NCBI GenBank assembly: GCA_016934715.1 | Contig: JAFGSI010000048.1 | Coordinates: 62,001 to 126,000, forward strand | DNA: 64,000 nucleotides | Direction: 5' to 3' | Source of the DNA: Anaerolineales bacterium | GTDB taxonomy: Bacteria > Chloroflexota > Anaerolineae > Anaerolineales > Villigracilaceae | Shown: positions 46,035-54,059 of the stretch, piece after piece | Numbering within the stretch: the stretch's first letter is position 1 | Layout of the letters: every line of letters begins with the position of its first letter | Notes under the pieces: model-generated | Told to the model about the DNA's origin: nothing | Database searches by the model: none | The model's input: the letters and a program-made list of their open reading frames with translations, nothing else | Program-made: the position numbers and the translations under genes

Positions 46035-47201
46035 CTAAATCCCCAGACTTATCTGGTAGATGGGTTTCTTGCCGTCAAGCAGGAGGTAAGGGGCTGCCCG
46101 TTCGGCCAGGATCCCCGCCGATTTTAAAGTGGAGAGATCGCGAATGGTCGCCTGCTGGCGCAGGCGCAGGATCGCATCGACCCCCCTGGGTCCGATCCCG
46201 GGAACGCGCAGCAGTTGAGCCCGGTCGGCCCGGTTGACCTCGACCGGTTGGGCGGACAGGTTCAGCTCGGCCCAGGCAAGTTTTGGATCCTGCAGGAGGG
46301 GCAACATACCGCCGGCTTCGAAGGGCATCTCTTCCAGGCTGAAGCCATAGTCGCGTAGCAGGAAGGAGGCCTGGTAGAGGCGGCGTTCGCGATTGGCCGG
46401 GGTGGGGGCGTGGTCCTCGAGCGGGGTGTCAGGGATCGGGTTGAAGGCCATGAAGTAGGTTCGCTTCAGCCGCAGGCTGCGGTAGAGGTACTCGGTGGTC
46501 TGCAGCAGTTCAAGGTCCGATTCATCCGCGCCGCCGGCGACGAACTGGGTCGTTGAGGATGGCCAGTGACCGTTCCAACCCCTGTGGCCAGGCTGCGTCC
46601 GGCGGATCTCCTCCACCCAGCGCAGGCGGGTGAGCAGTTCTTCCTGAAAGGTCTTGTGGGGTGCCAGCCGGGCCAGGCGCGGGGTATTGGGCGCTTCCAG
46701 GTTGAGCGACACCCGGTCGGCCAGCTGCATGGCGCGTTCGACCTGGGCCTTCTCGGCCCCCGGCATGATCTTCAGGTGCAGGTAGCCGCGGTAGTTGAGT
46801 TTGTGGCGCAGGATCTCGGCCGTCTGGAGCAGGCGATCCTGGGTGCGGACGCCGCCCCCGGCCAGTCCCGAACTGACGAACAGGCCCTCGGCAATGTTCC
46901 GGCGGTGAAGCTCCATGAACAGCCGGGCGAACTCCTCCGGCTGGAAGGTGGCACGCCGGAAGTCGCGCCCACTGCGGAAGGGGCAGTAGTGGCAGTCTCG
47001 TTCGCAAACCGAGGTCAACTGAGTCTTGAGCAGCCGGATGTGCCTGCCGTTGGGCATCACCGCCGGGTGGACATACAGGTCATCGGCGCGCTGCTCCAAG
47101 CAGGCGACGGGCAGGGTCGCCCGCCCGTCCGGGCTGACATCGGTGTCGGGTTCGAATTGCATCTGCTGGTTGAGCAGTTTAAGCCGGTCGATCGCTTGCA
47201 T
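46035..47201 (-). CDS. radical SAM protein with C-terminal helix-hairpin-helix
   Basis: 388 residues. The 4Fe-4S motif is C66, C70, C73 (CERDCHYC). A SAM-barrel follows, with FVSSGLAGGG, LHLKIMPGAE and SLNLEAPNTPRL. The C-terminus holds a helix-hairpin-helix (VNRADRAQLLRVPGIGPRG), a DNA-binding element. This architecture matches proteins annotated as putative DNA modification/repair radical SAM proteins, whose reaction is unproven. I chose the ATG six bases after a near-consensus -10, because there is no Shine-Dalgarno sequence, which implies a leaderless message. Confidence 0.88.
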   Translation of the reverse strand: MQAIDRLKLLNQQMQFEPDTDVSPDGRATLPVACLEQRADDLYVHPAVMPNGRHIRLLKTQLTSVCERDCHYCPFRSGRDFRRATFQPEEFARLFMELHRRNIAEGLFVSSGLAGGGVRTQDRLLQTAEILRHKLNYRGYLHLKIMPGAEKAQVERAMQLADRVSLNLEAPNTPRLARLAPHKTFQEELLTRLRWVEEIRRTQPGHRGWNGHWPSSTTQFVAGGADESDLELLQTTEYLYRSLRLKRTYFMAFNPIPDTPLEDHAPTPANRERRLYQASFLLRDYGFSLEEMPFEAGGMLPLLQDPKLAWAELNLSAQPVEVNRADRAQLLRVPGIGPRGVDAILRLRQQATIRDLSTLKSAGILAERAAPYLLLDGKKPIYQISLGI

Positions 47202-47207
47202 GGCTTG

Positions 47208-47235
47208 ATTATAGAACAAAAATTCTAGCTGTCAA
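47208..47235 (-). promoter_or_regulatory. consensus promoter, leaderless start
   Basis: The minus strand has TTGACA, a 16-base spacer and TATAAT, both hexamers perfect. Six bases separate the -10 from the ATG of the radical SAM gene, so transcription should begin at or beside the start codon. Confidence 0.85.
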
Positions 47236-47320
47236 CCCTTTCTCTTGCGAATCGCTGGCAAAAACCGACCGTTCTTGCCGATTGGCACTTGCGCTCCCGG
47301 GAATTTGTCTCTAAAATGGG

Positions 47321-47326
47321 TATAAT
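47321..47326 (+). promoter_or_regulatory. -10 element of the membrane-anchored small protein gene
   Basis: A perfect TATAAT lies 39 bases before the ATG, with TGGG just upstream (close to, but not exactly, an extended -10). No -35 is seen. Confidence 0.5.
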
Positions 47327-47365
47327 GAAACCAGGCTGTCATGCGCGGCAGGGGAGGTGACCCAT

Positions 47366-47833
47366 ATGTCAATGACAACGATCATCATTTTGCTGGCTGT
47401 CGGGCTGCTTTTCGGTGCGGCTGCAGGCCTTTTTTTCTACCTGGCCTTTCGCCCGAAGCGAGGGCAGGATGACGCGGCGCGACAGGAAAGGGCGCCGGAA
47501 GCAGCGCCTCAACAACCGCCAGCTGAAGCGGTCGAGGAGCAGGACGAGGCGTGGGACATTTCCGGGTGGGTCCCGGGCGGAGCGAGCCCTACCACGCCTG
47601 TCCAGGGAGAGGAGCCTCCGCCGCCCTACGAACGGGCCGACGAAGACCTGCAGGAATTGCTCGACCGCCTGGAGGAATACAACGCCACCTTCCCCGAGCG
47701 CGAGATCTTTCGCGAGGTCAAGACGACTGAAGAGGGCGAGATGGATATCAGGCCTGATGAGATCCGGCGCTTGATCTGGAAGCTGGAACAGGAAAAAACC
47801 AGCCGCCCGGACGACGGCCAGGACCAACGCTGA
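47366..47833 (+). CDS. small membrane-anchored protein, function unknown
   Basis: 155 residues. One N-terminal membrane helix (IIILLAVGLLFGAAAGLFFYL) is followed by RPKR, so the C-terminal part is probably cytoplasmic. A Pro/Glu/Gln-rich disordered stretch follows, then two predicted helices (DLQELLDRLEEY and IRRLIWKLEQE). GGGGAGG lies 8 bases before the chosen ATG; a GTG three codons earlier overlaps the ribosome site. No family is recognised. It is divergent from the radical SAM gene. Confidence 0.75.
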   Translation: MSMTTIIILLAVGLLFGAAAGLFFYLAFRPKRGQDDAARQERAPEAAPQQPPAEAVEEQDEAWDISGWVPGGASPTTPVQGEEPPPPYERADEDLQELLDRLEEYNATFPEREIFREVKTTEEGEMDIRPDEIRRLIWKLEQEKTSRPDDGQDQR

Positions 47834-47849
47834 ATTCCTGTGTACTTGC

Positions 47850-47881
47850 AACCCGTCCGGCGGAACAGCCGGGCGGGTTTT
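47850..47881 (+). terminator. intrinsic terminator
   Basis: AACCCGTCCGGC pairs with GCCGGGCGGGTT (one T-G wobble) around a 6-base loop and ends in TTTT. It separates the convergent small membrane protein and GH127 genes. Confidence 0.85.
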
Positions 47882-47900
47882 CGATCGCAGGGATGCAGGT

Positions 47901-49862
47901 TCAGATGTTGATCCACACGTTCATCTGCGTCTCCCCGCGGTTGGCCCACACCTGGTAGGGAATGGCGGTGAAAATCCGACCGTCCGTGGTTTCACCGCGC
48001 AGGACCCGAATCCCACCCAGCAGGTCCGGGTCTGCTTCGACCTGCAGCGTCTCCGCTCGGATGCGGGCGGCGAACAAGTCCAGGCCGGGGTTGTCGATGC
48101 TCTCCAGGCAGTAGACCAGCGGGCCGCATGTCAGGGCGACCTGGGCGTGGTGCTGGCGCAGGCGTGGGGAGGCCCGCCGCAGTGTCACCGGCATCTCGAA
48201 GTCGATCTCGAGCGTATCGCCCGTGGACCAGGTCCGGCTGACCGGCAGGAACCAGGCCTGGCGCGGTTCGTAGCCGGAATCAGCCTCTCTTGTGATCCCG
48301 GTGGGACCCGGCGGTGGTGGAGACCAGCTTTCCCCGTTGATCTGGAGCGTGAACTTGCCCGCCCAGGAGGGGATCCGCAGGTGGAGGGTAAAATCGGCCC
48401 GCCCCTGCGGATCGATCTCGATCCGGACCCTGCCGACCCACGGCAGGCCGGTTTCCATGTCGATCTTCCACTGTCCATTGACCATTGTCTGGCTGCCAAT
48501 GTACTGGTGGATCCAAAGGTCGTTCTGGTCGAAGGAATAGATATATTTCCCCAGCGAGGCCCAGGTGCGCGACAGGTTGGATGGGCAGCAGGGCACGGCG
48601 AACCACGGTTTGCGGGTCACCCCGCCGCGGCAGGCCAGCGGGTTATTGTAGAGATAGTCGTCGCCGTCCAGGCCCATGCCGACCGACGCGGCGTTGTACA
48701 GCTGCCACTCGAACAGGTCGCTGTAGCGGGCCTGGCGGGTGGCCAGGGCCAGTTCCCAGTTCCAGAACAGGCTCGCCAGGGCGGCACAGGTCTCAGCGTA
48801 AGCGTACTCGGGATCGAGTTCATCATCCTGGCCGAAGCCTTCCAGCCCGGGCACCGCTCCCAGCCCTCCGGTGACGTACATCCTCCGGGTGACCATCCGC
48901 TCCCAGGCCGCTTCCATCGCAGGCAACAAGGACCGGTCGCCGGTCAGGCGATGCAGCATGGCGACCGCTGTCTCGAGGTAGCCAAAGCGGACGGCGTGCC
49001 CGACCGGGACGACCTGGCGGCGGATCGGGGCGTGCATCTGGAAGTATTTTCCGGTGAAGGCGTTCAACATCCAGCGCAGGTGTGAGGTTTTGGGGGCCTT
49101 GGCGAAGTTGCCGGGTGGAAGCTGGAATCCGGCATGTTGGGGATGGGCCTTCAGGTAGGCCCGCCGCTGCTTCCTGACGATCTTCCTGCGCTGCTCGACC
49201 CGGCGATTCTCCGCAAGGATCCAAGGGAAGAACGGCTGCGCCTGGCCGCGGCGCTCAAGGAAGGCCCGCGCCAGATCGAGATAGCCGGCGTGGCCGGTGG
49301 TTTCGTAGAGGCGCAGCAGGGCGATCTCCACCTCCTCGTGGCCGGAGGTGCGGGCCGGGCCAGATTCCAGAAAATCGCGCACCAGCCGGTCGGCGGCCTT
49401 GCGGGCGATCGTCAGGCCGGAATCGATCCCGGTGGCTTCGTAGTGCGAGACGCCTGCCTCGATCAGGTGGCCGTGACAGTACAGTTCGTGCTCGATCATC
49501 AGGTTTTCCCAGCGCTGGAGAGGAAAGTGCAGCTGGTTGTATGTGTAGATGTAGCCGTCGACCATCTGGGCCCGGGAGAGCAGGTCGATGAAGCCATTCA
49601 TCAGACGCACGAGCTTCTCCGATGGCTGGGTGGCGTGGACCCGGGCGGCGGCGTCGAGCCACTTGTAGGCGTCCGAGTCTGCGAAGAACCAACCCTGGCG
49701 GAGGCCGTCTATTTCACCAGCGGCGAGGCGGAAGTTGTCGATGCAGCCGCTCTCTTCGAGCATCCGCCACTGGTGGAAAATGGCTGTCCGGGCGTTGGTC
49801 TCCAGGCGCGGGGTCCAGAAGGCGTCATCGATGCTGACCTGGCGGGGGGAAAGGGTGTTCAT
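47901..49862 (-). CDS. beta-L-arabinofuranosidase, glycoside hydrolase family 127
   Basis: 653 residues. It is a GH127 (former DUF1680) enzyme that releases beta-L-arabinofuranose. The catalytic zinc-cysteine site is recognisable: YAETCAALASLFWNWE supplies Glu and one Cys, and FAVPCCPSNLSRTWASLG supplies the nucleophile Cys and its neighbour, as in Bifidobacterium HypBA1. An (alpha/alpha)6 barrel precedes beta-sandwich domains. There is no signal peptide, so it is cytoplasmic, acting on imported sugars. I chose the ATG of MNTLSPRQVSIDDAFW; a TACAAT lies six bases upstream. The catalytic activity on this particular substrate is inferred. Confidence 0.9.
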   Translation of the reverse strand: MNTLSPRQVSIDDAFWTPRLETNARTAIFHQWRMLEESGCIDNFRLAAGEIDGLRQGWFFADSDAYKWLDAAARVHATQPSEKLVRLMNGFIDLLSRAQMVDGYIYTYNQLHFPLQRWENLMIEHELYCHGHLIEAGVSHYEATGIDSGLTIARKAADRLVRDFLESGPARTSGHEEVEIALLRLYETTGHAGYLDLARAFLERRGQAQPFFPWILAENRRVEQRRKIVRKQRRAYLKAHPQHAGFQLPPGNFAKAPKTSHLRWMLNAFTGKYFQMHAPIRRQVVPVGHAVRFGYLETAVAMLHRLTGDRSLLPAMEAAWERMVTRRMYVTGGLGAVPGLEGFGQDDELDPEYAYAETCAALASLFWNWELALATRQARYSDLFEWQLYNAASVGMGLDGDDYLYNNPLACRGGVTRKPWFAVPCCPSNLSRTWASLGKYIYSFDQNDLWIHQYIGSQTMVNGQWKIDMETGLPWVGRVRIEIDPQGRADFTLHLRIPSWAGKFTLQINGESWSPPPPGPTGITREADSGYEPRQAWFLPVSRTWSTGDTLEIDFEMPVTLRRASPRLRQHHAQVALTCGPLVYCLESIDNPGLDLFAARIRAETLQVEADPDLLGGIRVLRGETTDGRIFTAIPYQVWANRGETQMNVWINI

Positions 49863-49868
49863 AAGGTG

Positions 49869-49874
49869 ATTGTA
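49869..49874 (-). promoter_or_regulatory. possible -10 of the GH127 gene, leaderless geometry
   Basis: TACAAT on the minus strand ends six bases before the GH127 ATG. No Shine-Dalgarno sequence and no convincing -35 are visible. Confidence 0.4.
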
Positions 49875-49949
49875 CAACATGTTTACCCATGAATGATGGG
49901 AAAGGACGCATGTTGTGCAAGCGCGTCTGGAGTCCGCTGGGTGGCTGAC

Positions 49950-49978
49950 TTGCACGAAAACCGGCTTTCGGATAAACT
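49950..49978 (+). promoter_or_regulatory. possible promoter of the DUF6062-like gene, leaderless geometry
   Basis: TTGCAC, a 17-base spacer and TAAACT end six bases before the ATG. There is no Shine-Dalgarno sequence. Confidence 0.45.
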
Positions 49979-49984
49979 GAATCA

Positions 49985-50704
49985 ATGGCCGATGCACAGA
50001 CCGCTTATGAACTGCGCCTGTTGTTCAAGTATCGGGGCTGCCCGGTGTGCGCCCTGGCGCAGCGCACGGCGACCAGATACGTGGACACGCTCTTCTATGA
50101 GAGCGTATTGGATCCCGGCCGGCGGGAGCGCATCCGGGCCAGCCTGGGGCTGTGCTACGAGCACGCCTGGCTGACGATCGAGTCGAAACTTTCCGATGCC
50201 CTCGGGCTGGCGATCGTCTACCACGACCTGGCAGCGACCTTGCTTGCGCGCCTGCCCGAAAAGCCCGACTCGGGTGGGCGTGAGCGCAAGGCCTTAGTCG
50301 AGGCCCTCAGCGAGACCAGGCTCTGCCCGGCCTGCGAGACGCGCCGCACGGTCGAGGAGCGGTCGATCAAGGTTCTCGGAGAGGCGCTGCAGAAGGACGA
50401 TTACCTGGACGACTACCGTAAGTCGGACGGCCTGTGCCTGCCGCACCTGCGCCTGATGATCGAAGAAACCGGCAACCAGAAGGTGCTTGCAGCGGTCATC
50501 AACCACCAGCGCCAGCGACTGGAGGGTTTGAAGGAGGAGCTCTCTGAGTTCATCCGTAAGAACGATTACCGTTTCCAGGATGAGGGGATGGGCGCTGAGC
50601 GCGATTCATACCAGCGAGCCGCCGAACAGGTCACCGGAAAACGCCGCCCGGCCAGCAAGGCGGACCTGTTCCCCGAGAAGGGCAAGCGCCCAGGACAGGA
50701 ATAG
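49985..50704 (+). CDS. DUF6062-like cysteine-rich protein
   Basis: 239 residues, cytoplasmic. Four Cys/His clusters come in two similar halves: GCPVC with LCYEH near residues 18-55, and LCPAC with LCLPH near 110-155. This pattern suggests two metal-binding sites, zinc or Fe-S. Similar proteins are annotated DUF6062; the function is unproven. The C-terminal 60 residues are charged and helical. It is followed 9 bp later by the flavin reductase gene, so the two are probably cotranscribed. Confidence 0.75.
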   Translation: MADAQTAYELRLLFKYRGCPVCALAQRTATRYVDTLFYESVLDPGRRERIRASLGLCYEHAWLTIESKLSDALGLAIVYHDLAATLLARLPEKPDSGGRERKALVEALSETRLCPACETRRTVEERSIKVLGEALQKDDYLDDYRKSDGLCLPHLRLMIEETGNQKVLAAVINHQRQRLEGLKEELSEFIRKNDYRFQDEGMGAERDSYQRAAEQVTGKRRPASKADLFPEKGKRPGQE

Positions 50705-50713
50705 GAGCAGACC

Positions 50714-51247
50714 ATGACTGAACGCATCCCGATCCCGATCGAAGACTTCCTCGCCCGGCCGTACAGCCTGTGGGAGAAGCGGTGGCTTCTGTTGAGCAGC
50801 GGCGATCTTGCTGCCGGGGACTTCAATTGCATGACTGTCTCGTGGGGCAGCCTGGGCCAGGTCTGGAACCGCCCGCTGGCGCAGATCTTTGTCCGGCCAC
50901 AGCGCTACACCTACCAGTTCATGGAGAAATATGCGACCTTCACGCTGTGCGCCTTCGCGCCCGCCTACCGCGAGGCCCTCAACCTGCTCGGGACCCGCTC
51001 CGGCCGTGACGGGGACAAGCTTGCCGCAGCCGGCCTGACCCCTGCGGCCGCGACAGCCGTTGCCGCGCCGGTCTACGACGAGGCCGAGCTTACGATCGAG
51101 TGCCGCAAGATGTTCTGGCAGGACTTCGGCCCACCGAACTTCGTCGACCCGTCCATCGAACGCAATTACCCAACAGGGGATTACCACCGCATCTATTTTG
51201 GGGAGATCGTGGCGGTGACGGGAAGTCAGGCCTTCGTAAGGAAATAA
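50714..51247 (+). CDS. flavin reductase-like FMN-binding protein
   Basis: 177 residues, the length of flavin reductase-like domain proteins. The block FNCMTVSWGSLGQVWNRPL with FVRPQRYTYQF and FTLCAF is typical of the flavin-binding split barrel. AGGAG lies 8 bases before the ATG. It probably binds FMN and carries out NAD(P)H-dependent flavin reduction or a related redox reaction. Pairing with the DUF6062-like gene may mean a common redox role. Confidence 0.88.
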   Translation: MTERIPIPIEDFLARPYSLWEKRWLLLSSGDLAAGDFNCMTVSWGSLGQVWNRPLAQIFVRPQRYTYQFMEKYATFTLCAFAPAYREALNLLGTRSGRDGDKLAAAGLTPAAATAVAAPVYDEAELTIECRKMFWQDFGPPNFVDPSIERNYPTGDYHRIYFGEIVAVTGSQAFVRK

Positions 51248-51256
51248 CCAGACTGC

Positions 51257-51295
51257 AACCGCCTGCCGGTCATTTAGGACCTGCAGGCGGTTTTT
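51257..51295 (+). terminator. intrinsic terminator of the DUF6062/flavin reductase operon
   Basis: AACCGCCTGC pairs with GCAGGCGGTT; the 16-base loop contains a GGT/ACC inner pair, and TTTTT follows. Confidence 0.88.
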
Positions 51296-51348
51296 GGTCA
51301 GGAGCGCAAGACTACCGGGGGAAAATACGTTCCTGACATCCACGTGAT

Positions 51349-52683
51349 CTATCGGTTGCCCGCCTTGATCGCCAGCCCGGCAGCGACGCTGCTGAAGGCA
51401 TTCGAGGCCTTGATCTTCTCGGGGCCGAAGATCCTCCCCAGCATCTCCGAAAACAGTGGAATATTGGACGACCCGCCGGTCTTGACTACCGCCTCGATCT
51501 GGCCAGGCTCGAGGCCCGAGGCGGCCAGTGTCTCGAGCAGGACGGCCTCGATCTTCGCCCGCAAGGACTCGATATCGGCCTCGAACTGGTTCCGGGTGTA
51601 GAGTTCCCACAGGTCGATGCCCGGGTCATCGAGGGCGATGACTGCCGCACCCAGGCTGGAGAGGGTGATCTTGGCTGCCTCGACCCGATAGTAGAATGAG
51701 AAGGCCAGATCGTTGTAGATCAATGTCTGCAGGGCCCGCAGTCGGACCGGGACCATGCCGGTCCGGATGGCCTTTTCGAGCACGTTGCGGTTGATCGGGG
51801 TTGCCATCTCGGGGAGGACCGCCCATTCCGGCACAGCCGCGATCAGGTCGAGCAGCTCCGGCTGGTGCGCCACCTGCCCGGCGCCGAAGAAGGGCATCAG
51901 GCGCTGCTCGATGATCGCCCGGTCGAAGTCAGATCCGGCGATGTCGATCCCGCCGCTGGCGTAGACCACGCGCCGGTCCTGCTCGCCCAGGCGCATGATG
52001 GCGATGTCAAGTGTTCCACCCCCGAAGTCGAAGACCAGCACGGTCTCGGGTTTCGTGAGCGACTGTTCGTAGAACAGGGCTGCCGCCACCGGCTCGAATT
52101 CGAAGTCGACCTGTTCGAAGCCGGCGGCCAGGGCCGCCTGGCGCAGGGTCTCCTCCGCCTGGATGTCCAGGGCGGGATCGTTGGAGAACTTGACTGGCCG
52201 GCCCAGTGTGGCGCCGCTGATCTTTTCCCCCAGCACCTGCTCGGCGCGCTGTTTGAGCTGGCTCAGGTAGGTCTGCACCAGGTCGCCGGCAGCGTAATGG
52301 CGTTCGAAGATGTGCGTCCCCTGAAAGCGGGCTCCCTGCTTACGCAGGGCGGTCTTGAGATACTGCAGCAGGCGCCCGGGCTGGAGTTCGTCGACGAAGA
52401 CATAGACATCGCGCACGTAGTGCATGTCAGCCCCGGTGTACTCGATCTCCCCGGCCCGCTGGCGGACGTAGTGCCGTTGGCGGTCGACGTTGTGACGGTA
52501 GTAGAGTTCGATGGCCTCCTGGCCGATGTAGGCCTCGTAGTCACGCGTGATGTACAGGATGGTCTTGACCACCTCGGGCTGGACCCCGCGGCGGTCGACC
52601 GGCAGCAGGCGGACCCGGGTGCCATCCCACAGGGCCACGCCGGAGTTGGATGTGCCGAAATCGAGCCCGACCTTGATCGTCAT
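51349..52683 (-). CDS. Hsp70-family ATPase without substrate-binding domain
   Basis: 444 residues. The nucleotide-binding fold of Hsp70/actin is clear: VGLDFGTSNSGVALWDG (phosphate 1), VFDFGGGTLDIAIM (phosphate 2) and VVKTGGSSNIPLFSEML (adenosine). It is closest to YegD-type proteins and lacks the Hsp70 substrate-binding domain. Its ATG overlaps the stop of the upstream coiled-coil/propeller gene by 4 bp, so the two proteins are probably made together. A chaperone-like or scaffold ATPase role is likely; the client is unknown. Confidence 0.88.
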   Translation of the reverse strand: MTIKVGLDFGTSNSGVALWDGTRVRLLPVDRRGVQPEVVKTILYITRDYEAYIGQEAIELYYRHNVDRQRHYVRQRAGEIEYTGADMHYVRDVYVFVDELQPGRLLQYLKTALRKQGARFQGTHIFERHYAAGDLVQTYLSQLKQRAEQVLGEKISGATLGRPVKFSNDPALDIQAEETLRQAALAAGFEQVDFEFEPVAAALFYEQSLTKPETVLVFDFGGGTLDIAIMRLGEQDRRVVYASGGIDIAGSDFDRAIIEQRLMPFFGAGQVAHQPELLDLIAAVPEWAVLPEMATPINRNVLEKAIRTGMVPVRLRALQTLIYNDLAFSFYYRVEAAKITLSSLGAAVIALDDPGIDLWELYTRNQFEADIESLRAKIEAVLLETLAASGLEPGQIEAVVKTGGSSNIPLFSEMLGRIFGPEKIKASNAFSSVAAGLAIKAGNR

Positions 52684-53843
52684 CGGACCCGCTCCGGGCC
52701 GGCGAGGCCGGCGACGGCCAACAATCCGGGCCCGGCGTCGAGCGCCCCGGCCCCGCGCACTTCTGCCGCTGTCTGGACCGTGAACCGGCCCCCGGCGTCA
52801 AGGGCCACCACCCTGGTCGCGGTGTCGACCGCCAGCGCCGCGGCCAGGCGGGTGCCCTTTTCCAGGCGCGCCGGCGGGATCAAGGTCAGGCCCTTTGCCA
52901 TCGGTGATGTGGACGGCTCGAGGTCTGTTCCAGTCCGCAGGAGGACCTTGCCCTCCTCGGTCAGGGCCAGCAGGTCGTGCCCCTGGCCGAGGAGGAAAGC
53001 GGCGATCAGGTGGTCGGTAGCCGGAAGGCGGATGCGCTCCTCAGCGGAGTAGGACAGATTGTCCACTTCCAGGGAGACGACGTGGCCTTCGCGGCTGACC
53101 AGCGCAAGTCGGTCGCCCTTGCGCCCCAGGGTCAGGGCGAAGGGCTGATCGGACTTCTGGACCACGCCCTTGCCGAGGAAGCGCTTGCCCAGGATTGTCT
53201 CTGCCATCGTGGCCAGGGTTTTCTTAACCCAGCCGCGCCGGCTGATCTGCAGGAAAAAGTGGGCCAGGGGCAGGTCGGAGAGTGGGGCCAGGCAGGCCAG
53301 CAGTTCGCCGCCGTGGGGCTCGTCGGGCAGCGAGCCCTGCTCGAAGGTCGTTGCCAACCCGGGGTCGACGAGGCGGATCTGCTCGACGGGCCGGGCCGAG
53401 ACGCGTCCCGAGTTGAACAGGAAGAGCAGTTCCTCGTTCGGGAAAACGGCCAGCAGGCACGGTGGCTCGCCGGCCGTCTTCAGGCCGCCGATGAAGTACG
53501 GCAGGTCTTCCTCAGCATTGAAGCACAGGATGCGGCCCCTCGCATTGTAGGCCAGCAGGCGGAGGGGGGCCGGCGGGGCCTGGGCCGACTCCTTGGGGAC
53601 CAGTGCGATGTCCCCGAAGCGGCGCCGGAGAAGGTCGAGCTGGTATTCCAAATGTGCAAGGCGCGACTCGTACTCTTCAACGCGGGCGCCGGACTGCAGG
53701 GCGATGTTCTCGGCGGACAGTTCCTCGTTGCGAGCGTCAAGTTCGCGCAACCGGTCGGTGACATACTTGAGGACCAGTGTCGCCGATTCGGGCCGCTGCT
53801 CGACTTCCTTGAGCCATTCCTTGATTTTTTGAGGGGTGATCAT
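52680..53843 (-). CDS. coiled-coil protein with GyrA C-terminal-like beta-propeller
   Basis: 387 residues from the ATG with GGAG about 9 bases upstream. A helical/coiled-coil part (about 10-95, with LRELDARNEELSAENIAL) is followed by repeated four-stranded blades that resemble the GyrA/ParC C-terminal pinwheel: ILCFNAEEDLPYFI, LALVSREGHVVSLEV, LLALTEEGKVLLR and RVVALDAGGRFTV. It lacks the gyrase catalytic domain and tyrosine. It overlaps the Hsp70-like gene at ATGA. DNA wrapping or protein docking are both possible; neither is proven by sequence. Confidence 0.75.
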   Translation of the reverse strand: MITPQKIKEWLKEVEQRPESATLVLKYVTDRLRELDARNEELSAENIALQSGARVEEYESRLAHLEYQLDLLRRRFGDIALVPKESAQAPPAPLRLLAYNARGRILCFNAEEDLPYFIGGLKTAGEPPCLLAVFPNEELLFLFNSGRVSARPVEQIRLVDPGLATTFEQGSLPDEPHGGELLACLAPLSDLPLAHFFLQISRRGWVKKTLATMAETILGKRFLGKGVVQKSDQPFALTLGRKGDRLALVSREGHVVSLEVDNLSYSAEERIRLPATDHLIAAFLLGQGHDLLALTEEGKVLLRTGTDLEPSTSPMAKGLTLIPPARLEKGTRLAAALAVDTATRVVALDAGGRFTVQTAAEVRGAGALDAGPGLLAVAGLAGPERVR

Positions 53844-53867
53844 GCAAGAGGCTCCTTGGGTGATTCT

Positions 53868-53896
53868 ATTATAAAGACGTAGAGAATTTCCAGCAA
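53868..53896 (-). promoter_or_regulatory. promoter of the propeller/Hsp70 operon
   Basis: On the minus strand TTGCTG, a 17-base spacer and TATAAT end 24 bases before the ATG. Confidence 0.75.
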
Positions 53897-54006
53897 CATC
53901 CTTAATGCAGGTCGAACCCGAATTGTGACACCTGGACCGGCCTGGAGTAGCCCGCGCAAGGTGTCTGAACAACGGGAAAATACAACAAGATAAGATGCAA
54001 GAAGAA

Positions 54007-54032
54007 CCGGGCGGACCTGCAGGTCCGCCCGG
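54007..54032 (-). terminator. palindromic terminator after the Ig-repeat lipoprotein
   Basis: A perfect 26-base palindrome (CCGGGCGGACCTG and its complement) lies 27 bases past the lipoprotein stop, followed on the minus strand by TTCTTCTTGC. Confidence 0.65.
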
Positions 54033-54059
54033 GAAGTCATTGAGGATCGGGATTTGAAT

